Below are positions 59,550 through 64,000 of a stretch of DNA of 64,000 bases, in pieces; position 1 is the first letter of the stretch; every line of letters starts with the position of its first letter. The translations under genes and the position numbers were made by a program. Under the pieces are notes generated by a model. That model had not been told where the DNA came from, made no database searches, and was given only the letters and a program-made list of their open reading frames with translations. Source of the DNA: Janibacter limosus (GTDB taxonomy: Bacteria > Actinomycetota > Actinomycetes > Actinomycetales > Dermatophilaceae); the NCBI RefSeq assembly GCF_004295485.1, contig NZ_CP036164.1, forward strand, positions 3,038,001 through 3,102,000. The letters run 5' to 3'.

Positions 59550-60707
59550 ATGCAGTTCGGACTCTTCAGCGTCGGCGACGTGACGATGGACCCCACGACC
59601 GGCCGCACGCCGAGCGAGGGCGAGCGCATCCACGCGATGACCCAGATCGCGCTCAAGGCCGAGGAGGTCGGGCTCGACGTCTTCGCCACGGGTGAGCACC
59701 ACAACCCGCCCTTCGTGCCCTCCGCCCCGACGACCCACCTCGCGTACATCGCGGCCAAGACCGAGCGCCTCAAGCTCTCGACCGCGACGACCCTCATCAC
59801 GACGACGGACCCGGTCCGCATCGCCGAGGACTACGCCTTCCTGCAGCACCTCTCCGGCGGCCGCGTCGACCTGATGATGGGCCGCGGCAACACCGGCCCC
59901 GTCTACCCGTGGTTCGGCAAGGACATCCGCCAGGGCGTCCCGCTCGCCATCGAGAACTACCACCTGCTGCGCCGCCTGTGGCGCGAGGAGAATGTCAGCT
60001 GGAAGGGCCAGTTCCGCACGCCCCTGCAGGGATTCACCTCGACCCCACGACCGCTGGACGGCGTCGCCCCCTTCGTCTGGCACGGCTCGATCCGCTCCAC
60101 CGAGATCGCCGAGCAGGCCGCGTACTACGGCGACGGGTTCTTCCACAACAACATCTTCTGGAACATCGAGCACACCGCCCAGATGGTCGGCCTCTACCGC
60201 CGGCGCTTCGAGCACTACGGGCACGGGGACGCCAGCCAGGCGATCGTCGGGCTCGGCGGGCAGGCCTTCATGGCGCAGACCGAGGCCGAGGCCAAGCGGG
60301 TCTTCCGTCCCTACTTCGACAACGCGCCGGTCTACGGTCACGGTCCGTCGATGGAGGACTTCACCCGGCAGACCCCGCTGACCGTCGGCACCCCCGAGAT
60401 GGTCATCGAGCGCACGCTCTCCTTCGCCGACCACGTCGGTGACTACCAGCGCCAGCTCTTCCTCATGGACCACGCCGGGCTGCCCCTGGAGATGGTCCTG
60501 GAGCAGGTCGAGATCCTCGGCCGCGAGGTCGTCCCGGTGCTGCGCAAGGAGTTCGAGGCGCGCCGCCCCGAGGGTGTCCCGAGCGAGCCCCCGACGCACA
60601 CCTCGCTGGTGGCGCAGGGCGAAGGGAGCCCCCACCGTATGGTCGTGACGAGCCCCGTCGTGATCGCCCAGCAGGACCAGAAGCAGAAGGAGATGGCCAG
60701 CCAGTGA
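59550..60707 (+). CDS. LLM-class flavin-dependent monooxygenase
   Basis: A 385-aa luciferase-like monooxygenase: MQFGLFSVGDVTMDP, LDVFATGEHHNPPF, STATTLITTTDPVRIAEDYAFLQHLSGGRVDLMMGRGNTGPVYPWFG. This is the CE1758-type subfamily. Uses reduced FMN supplied by the reductase encoded by the overlapping next gene. AGGAGGCG precedes ATG 59550. Substrate unknown. Confidence 0.92.
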   Translation: MQFGLFSVGDVTMDPTTGRTPSEGERIHAMTQIALKAEEVGLDVFATGEHHNPPFVPSAPTTHLAYIAAKTERLKLSTATTLITTTDPVRIAEDYAFLQHLSGGRVDLMMGRGNTGPVYPWFGKDIRQGVPLAIENYHLLRRLWREENVSWKGQFRTPLQGFTSTPRPLDGVAPFVWHGSIRSTEIAEQAAYYGDGFFHNNIFWNIEHTAQMVGLYRRRFEHYGHGDASQAIVGLGGQAFMAQTEAEAKRVFRPYFDNAPVYGHGPSMEDFTRQTPLTVGTPEMVIERTLSFADHVGDYQRQLFLMDHAGLPLEMVLEQVEILGREVVPVLRKEFEARRPEGVPSEPPTHTSLVAQGEGSPHRMVVTSPVVIAQQDQKQKEMASQ

Positions 60708-61342
60708 CCCGCAACGTCGTCGTCATCAGCGCCGGGCTCTCGCAGCCCTCGAGCACCCGACTGCTCGCCGACCAGCTCGCCGCCGCCACCCGCTCCGCGG
60801 TGGGCGGGCGCGGCGAGTCGGTGGACATCGAGTTCATCGAGCTGCGTGAGCTGGCGGTCGAGATGGCCGAGTCGATGGTCTCCGGCGGGCGGCCGACGCC
60901 CGCCCTGAGCGCCGCCCAGCGGCAGGTCGCCGCGGCCGACGGGATCATCGCGGTCACCCCGGTCTTCACGGCCAGCTACTCCGGCCTCTTCAAGACCTTC
61001 GTCGACCTGCTCGACAAGGACGCGCTGACCGGCAAGGCCGTGCTCGTCGCGGCGACGGCCGGCACGCCCCGGCACAGCCTCGTGCTCGAGCACGCCATGC
61101 GCCCGCTCTTCGCCTACCTGCGCGCGATCGTCGTGCCGACGGCCGTCTTCGCCGCCACGGAGGACTTCGGCGGCGAGAACGACCTCGACACCCGGGTGCA
61201 CCGGGCCGCCGCCGAGCTCGCCGGTCTCGTCGTCGCCGATCGCGCCGGCGTCGCGGGCTTCGCCCAGGGTGACGACGAGCCCGGGCCGCTGGGCCCGGTC
61301 ACCGACTTCTCCGAGCTGCTCCGCGGGCACGACGGGGGCTGA
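60704..61342 (+). CDS. NADPH-dependent FMN reductase (CE1759 family)
   Basis: A 212-aa flavodoxin-fold reductase: VVVISAGLSQPSSTRLLADQLAAAT, PVFTASYSGLFKTFVDLLDKDALTGKAVLVAATAGTPRH. It supplies FMNH2 to the LLM monooxygenase whose stop its GTG start overlaps (GTGA). The pair is a two-component monooxygenase. Confidence 0.93.
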   Translation: MTRNVVVISAGLSQPSSTRLLADQLAAATRSAVGGRGESVDIEFIELRELAVEMAESMVSGGRPTPALSAAQRQVAAADGIIAVTPVFTASYSGLFKTFVDLLDKDALTGKAVLVAATAGTPRHSLVLEHAMRPLFAYLRAIVVPTAVFAATEDFGGENDLDTRVHRAAAELAGLVVADRAGVAGFAQGDDEPGPLGPVTDFSELLRGHDGG

Positions 61343-61347
61343 TCCCC

Positions 61348-61437
61348 GGCGATGATTATCGGGTCACCCGAGAAACGTCGCCTTCGCATGAGTTTGATAC
61401 TCCTGCGAAGGCGATGATTATCGGGTGACCCGATAAT
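61348..61437. terminator. Multi-hairpin region with duplicated palindromes between convergent genes
   Basis: A 17-bp direct repeat GGCGATGATTATCGGGT at 61348-61364 and 61410-61426. Each starts a palindrome: 61417-61437 is a perfect 21-bp dyad and 61355-61375 a degraded one. Between them lies a perfect 10-bp stem CGCCTTCGCA/TGCGAAGGCG (61379-61388, 61404-61413). Most likely termination for both convergent transcripts. Confidence 0.65.
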
Positions 61438-61462
61438 CGTGAGGCCTGTGTGGCCCCAACCC

Positions 61463-62947
61463 TCAGCCCCGCACGCGCCGACGCAGCGACCCGGGCAGAC
61501 CGGCGACGGCCGCGACACCGAGCGCGGTCTTGGGCTCGTAGCCGACCCGCCACAGCCCACCGTGGGCAGCCGCGTCGCTGAAGAGCTCCTCGGGGTGCTC
61601 CCGCTGCGGCGTCTCGCGCACGAGGTCTCGCACGAGCAGCGCTGCCATGAGCGGCCGCACGGTCTCCGGCTGGAAGACCTCGACGCCGAAGTGGTGCGCG
61701 CCGCCGTAGGCCGCGCCCAGGACGGGGTTCTTGGTGACGGACCGGGTCCACGTGGCCGGGGCGACGTTGAAGGAGACCCGCTGGCCGCTCCCTTCGGCAG
61801 CGACACCGCGCCAGCGCTGCAGCCGCTTGGCGATCGCGTAGTTGGGGCCCTGCTGGGGCACGAGGACGTCGGCGATGCCGGGCTGCCCCTCGCGGGTGCC
61901 GCGGTAGGCGGGGGCGAAGAGGCGCCCTCGGCCCATCGCCCGCAGCGGGCCCTGGGCCCCCTTGAGCGCCAGACCGCGAGCGGCCCAGCGGCGCCGCGAC
62001 TCGGCGACGACATCCGGCGGGACGACGAAGGCATCGGTCGGCGTCGCCAGCCAGGCGAGCGCGGTGTGCGGGTCGTCGTCGGTGAGCGCGTCCATGAGCA
62101 GGTCGACCGCGGCGCTCACCCGCACGTGCACCCCCGAGTCGGCGTAGGCGTGCATCCCCACGGCCAGCGGCTGCTCGCCCCCGACCCGGCGGACCCACTC
62201 GAGGACCTCGCCGGGCTGGTGGATGACGTCGGCCCCGGAGTCACCGGCGGCGTCGACGGGGAAGGTCAGGGTGCCCGCTCCACGCGAGGCCAGACCCTTC
62301 TTGTACCGCCAGGCGCGGCTGCGCGGCAGGTCGATCGCGAGCACGTCGGCGCCCCACGACAGCAGCGTCTCGAGCGGGCCCATCTCGGCCCCGGCCCCGA
62401 CGAGCAGCGCGCGGTGGCCCGGCAGCGCCAGCCACTCCGGGTGGTCGATGACCTCGGCGACCGCCGCGGCGAAGGACGGCTCGACGATGCCCCTGTCGAC
62501 CCAGGCACCGAGCTGGCCGCGCAGCTCCTCGCCCTCGATCTCGCGGCCGTCGACGGGGACCCGCAGCCGGGTGACCGGCTCGGCGGTGCCGCGCACGCTC
62601 TCCGTGCCGAAGGGGGCGGAGCCGGTCGGCATCGTCAGCTCGGCCGCCTCGAGCGGCACCTCGTCGCCAGCGGCGTCGACCAGGACCATCCGGCGGCGCA
62701 TCGACGCGAGCCCGTCGGTCGCGATCCGCGCGGCCCGGTCGGCGGACCCGGCACTGGCGGCGGTCACGTCGTGGACGTGGTCGACGTAGTCCTTGCGCCA
62801 GTCACCCGTGTCGTCGATGCGCTGGGCGAGCTCGGGGTCGACCCCGCGGACGGAGTCGGCGAGCACCCCTCTCGTCGTCGTGGTCGTCGACCGCCTGCCC
62901 TGGTCGTCGGCCGGGAAGTGCACGCCCGCTGAGATCTCGTCGCTCAT
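61463..62947 (-). CDS. Large conserved-looking protein of unknown function with Rossmann-like core
   Basis: A 494-aa cytosolic protein. A glycine-rich segment HRALLVGAGAEMGPLETLLS (about 179-198) followed by WGADVLAIDLPR looks like a dinucleotide- or SAM-binding turn. Downstream are ADVIHQPGEVLEWVRRVGGEQPLAVGMHAYADSGVHVRVSAAVDLLM and NPVLGAAYGGAHHFGVEVFQPETVRPLMAALL. No transmembrane helices. I do not recognise the family. Closely followed on the same strand-set by the nitronate monooxygenase gene upstream. Confidence 0.8.
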   Translation of the reverse strand: MSDEISAGVHFPADDQGRRSTTTTTRGVLADSVRGVDPELAQRIDDTGDWRKDYVDHVHDVTAASAGSADRAARIATDGLASMRRRMVLVDAAGDEVPLEAAELTMPTGSAPFGTESVRGTAEPVTRLRVPVDGREIEGEELRGQLGAWVDRGIVEPSFAAAVAEVIDHPEWLALPGHRALLVGAGAEMGPLETLLSWGADVLAIDLPRSRAWRYKKGLASRGAGTLTFPVDAAGDSGADVIHQPGEVLEWVRRVGGEQPLAVGMHAYADSGVHVRVSAAVDLLMDALTDDDPHTALAWLATPTDAFVVPPDVVAESRRRWAARGLALKGAQGPLRAMGRGRLFAPAYRGTREGQPGIADVLVPQQGPNYAIAKRLQRWRGVAAEGSGQRVSFNVAPATWTRSVTKNPVLGAAYGGAHHFGVEVFQPETVRPLMAALLVRDLVRETPQREHPEELFSDAAAHGGLWRVGYEPKTALGVAAVAGLPGSLRRRVRG

Positions 62948-62979
62948 GCCCTCATCCTGTGGCCGCCGTCACAGGTAAA

Positions 62980-63900
62980 TCAAATGGCGTCCACGAGCGC
63001 TCGGACCACGCTCGCCGCGTCGGTCTCGGCGGTGAGGTGGTCGACGCCGACCCCGGCGTAGAGGGGGGTGTAGTCGGTGTCACCGCGCTCGCGCCCGGCG
63101 GCGTGCTCGCCCCTGGCGTCGCCGGTCATCGCGTCCTCGTCGCCGCTCCACCGCCGGACGAAGGGGGTGGCGACCGCCCGTCCGCCGAACTCCCGCGGCC
63201 ACGCGATGTCCTGGGCGACGTCGTGGACCCGCGAGTACCGGGTGTCGTCGGCGGCGACGAGCGCGGTCCTGGCCTGCGGCGTGTTGTCGGCCTCGACGCA
63301 GGTGAGGAAGGGGGTGCCGCACCACACGCCGGCCGCTCCCTTGCCCAGCGCCCGGGCCACGTCGTCGGCGGTCGAGATGCCCCCGGCGGCGAGCACGGGA
63401 CGGTCGGTAGCGCCGAGGGCGAGGTCGAGGATCGCCTCGGTGCCCATCTCGTCACGGCCGTGTCCGCCCCCTTCGCCACCGCGGGCAATGATGAGGTCCG
63501 CCCCGGCCGCGAGGGCCATCTCCAGGTCGGCCGCGTTGCCCACCTGGCAGGCGGTGCGCAGGCCCGCGTCACGCAGCCGGGCCACCGGCTCAGTGACGTC
63601 GCCGAAGGAGACCGACACGAGGGCCGGTCGCTGCTCGCCCGCGAGCGCGATGACCGCGTCGAGCTGGGTGGAGCGCTGCGGAACCCAGGCCATCAGACCG
63701 ATGCCGAAGGGGGTGCCTCCCGCGCCCGCGAGCGCCGCCTGCTCCGCGATCCACTCGGGCGAGGCGCTCCCGCGCGCCCCGATCATGCCCAGACCACCGG
63801 CCGAGGAGACGGCATGCGCGAGGCGACCTCCGGCGACGCCGGCCATGGGCGCGCAGACGATCGGGTGACGGATGCCGAGCAGGTCGATGAGAGCAGCCAT
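62980..63900 (-). CDS. Nitronate monooxygenase (NPD family, FMN-dependent)
   Basis: A 306-aa TIM-barrel flavoenzyme oxidising alkyl nitronates such as propionate-3-nitronate. Opening MAALIDLLGIRHPIVCAPMAGVAGGRLA, ACQVGNAADLEMALAAGADLIIARGGEGGGHG (catalytic-region His), PVLAAGGISTADDVARALGKGAAGVWCGTPFL (phosphate-binding GG). Start ATG 63900 (MAALID). 32 bp upstream of the unknown 494-aa gene in the same direction, so co-transcription is likely. Confidence 0.92.
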   Translation of the reverse strand: MAALIDLLGIRHPIVCAPMAGVAGGRLAHAVSSAGGLGMIGARGSASPEWIAEQAALAGAGGTPFGIGLMAWVPQRSTQLDAVIALAGEQRPALVSVSFGDVTEPVARLRDAGLRTACQVGNAADLEMALAAGADLIIARGGEGGGHGRDEMGTEAILDLALGATDRPVLAAGGISTADDVARALGKGAAGVWCGTPFLTCVEADNTPQARTALVAADDTRYSRVHDVAQDIAWPREFGGRAVATPFVRRWSGDEDAMTGDARGEHAAGRERGDTDYTPLYAGVGVDHLTAETDAASVVRALVDAI

Positions 63901-63946
63901 GCCCTCATCATGCGCCCGAGCAGCCGCTCTTCGTAGACTCCGCTCC

Positions 63947-64000
63947 ATGATCCGACGCGCACTGCCCGCCATCGCCGCCGCCAGCCTCCTCGCCCTGACG
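63947..64000 (+). CDS. Start of an exported protein (window edge)
   Basis: The last 54 bases read MIRRALPAIAAASLLALT, a basic start and hydrophobic core of a signal peptide, from ATG 63947. The rest is outside the window. Divergent from the nitronate monooxygenase gene. Confidence 0.5.
   Translation, partial: MIRRALPAIAAASLLALT

Noticed and set aside
61355..61437. Promoter operators for the 494-aa gene
   Set aside because: The sites lie beyond the 3' ends of both flanking convergent genes, so transcription termination is more likely.

Overview
The window is high-GC DNA with dense, short-spaced genes, GTG starts, ATGA/GTGA stop-start overlaps, a mycothiol-type (MDMPI/DinB-fold) enzyme and DUF222-HNH proteins. 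These point to an actinobacterium. The gene repertoire and repeat content fit the Micrococcales (Intrasporangiaceae/Janibacter-like), but this assignment is inference from style and not a database match. No tRNA, rRNA, CRISPR array or prophage was recognised. The window opens inside a DEAD-box helicase gene (minus strand) and closes just after the start of a gene encoding a signal-peptide-like N-terminus.

Layout. 1-9 kb: housekeeping and stress genes (DEAD-box helicase, gdhA, GNAT, exonuclease III, ArsC-like reductase, ABM monooxygenase, an orphan HPr-kinase-like/PqqD-like fusion, App1-like phosphatase, Fpg/Nei glycosylase). 8.4-13.9 kb: a complete lactate-use module, with a GntR/FCD regulator divergent from lldP-lutA-lutB-lutC and four copies of a TGGTCAGACCA-type operator between them. 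14-17 kb: a DUF4097-like membrane protein with a NarL-type response regulator and histidine kinase. 17-24 kb: fructosamine-kinase family, malic enzyme, AAA ATPase, an RHH-MazF-like toxin-antitoxin pair, a zinc dehydrogenase and a long-chain acyl-CoA ligase. 24.5-27.6 kb: a DUF222-HNH nuclease and an IS110-family element. 27.6-33.5 kb: SDR, ECF41-like sigma factor with a small DUF1059-like partner, cholesterol-oxidase-like GMC enzyme, SulP transporter. 33.5-38 kb: a zone of gene decay (amber-interrupted DUF2809 gene; two divergent genes that have both lost their 5' ends at one junction). 38-43 kb: topoisomerase IB, then a tight cluster of a 32-aa membrane peptide, a lipoprotein, a divergent NRAMP-like transporter and a PRC-barrel protein. 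43.2-49.4 kb: an iron-box-controlled hydroxamate (desferrioxamine-type) siderophore locus in which a second IS110 element sits where desB would be expected and an accessory acyltransferase is a pseudogene. 49.4-64 kb: a Tat-exported six-hairpin glycosidase-like gene with a frameshifted tail, thiolase plus enoyl-CoA hydratase, DUF4395, HigBA, YbaK, SDR, MTHFR-like, SMP-30, a flavin monooxygenase/FMN reductase pair, a large uncharacterised protein and a nitronate monooxygenase.

Two families of small dispersed palindromes overlie the genes. (i) A REP-like element of about 40 bp, with consensus start CCCTTCGAGACG and end CTCCTCAGGG, is present in 13 copies, including one read in frame through an ECF sigma gene and two forming the 3' end of desA. 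(ii) A roughly 110-bp element bounded by 22-24 bp inverted repeats occurs twice. In addition the heptamer CGAAGGG/CCCTTCG is strikingly frequent on both strands, inside and outside genes. The fatty-acid genes (acyl-CoA ligase, thiolase, hydratase, SDR), the cholesterol-oxidase-like enzyme and the lactate module describe a heterotroph oxidising lipids and organic acids. The siderophore locus appears damaged in this strain.
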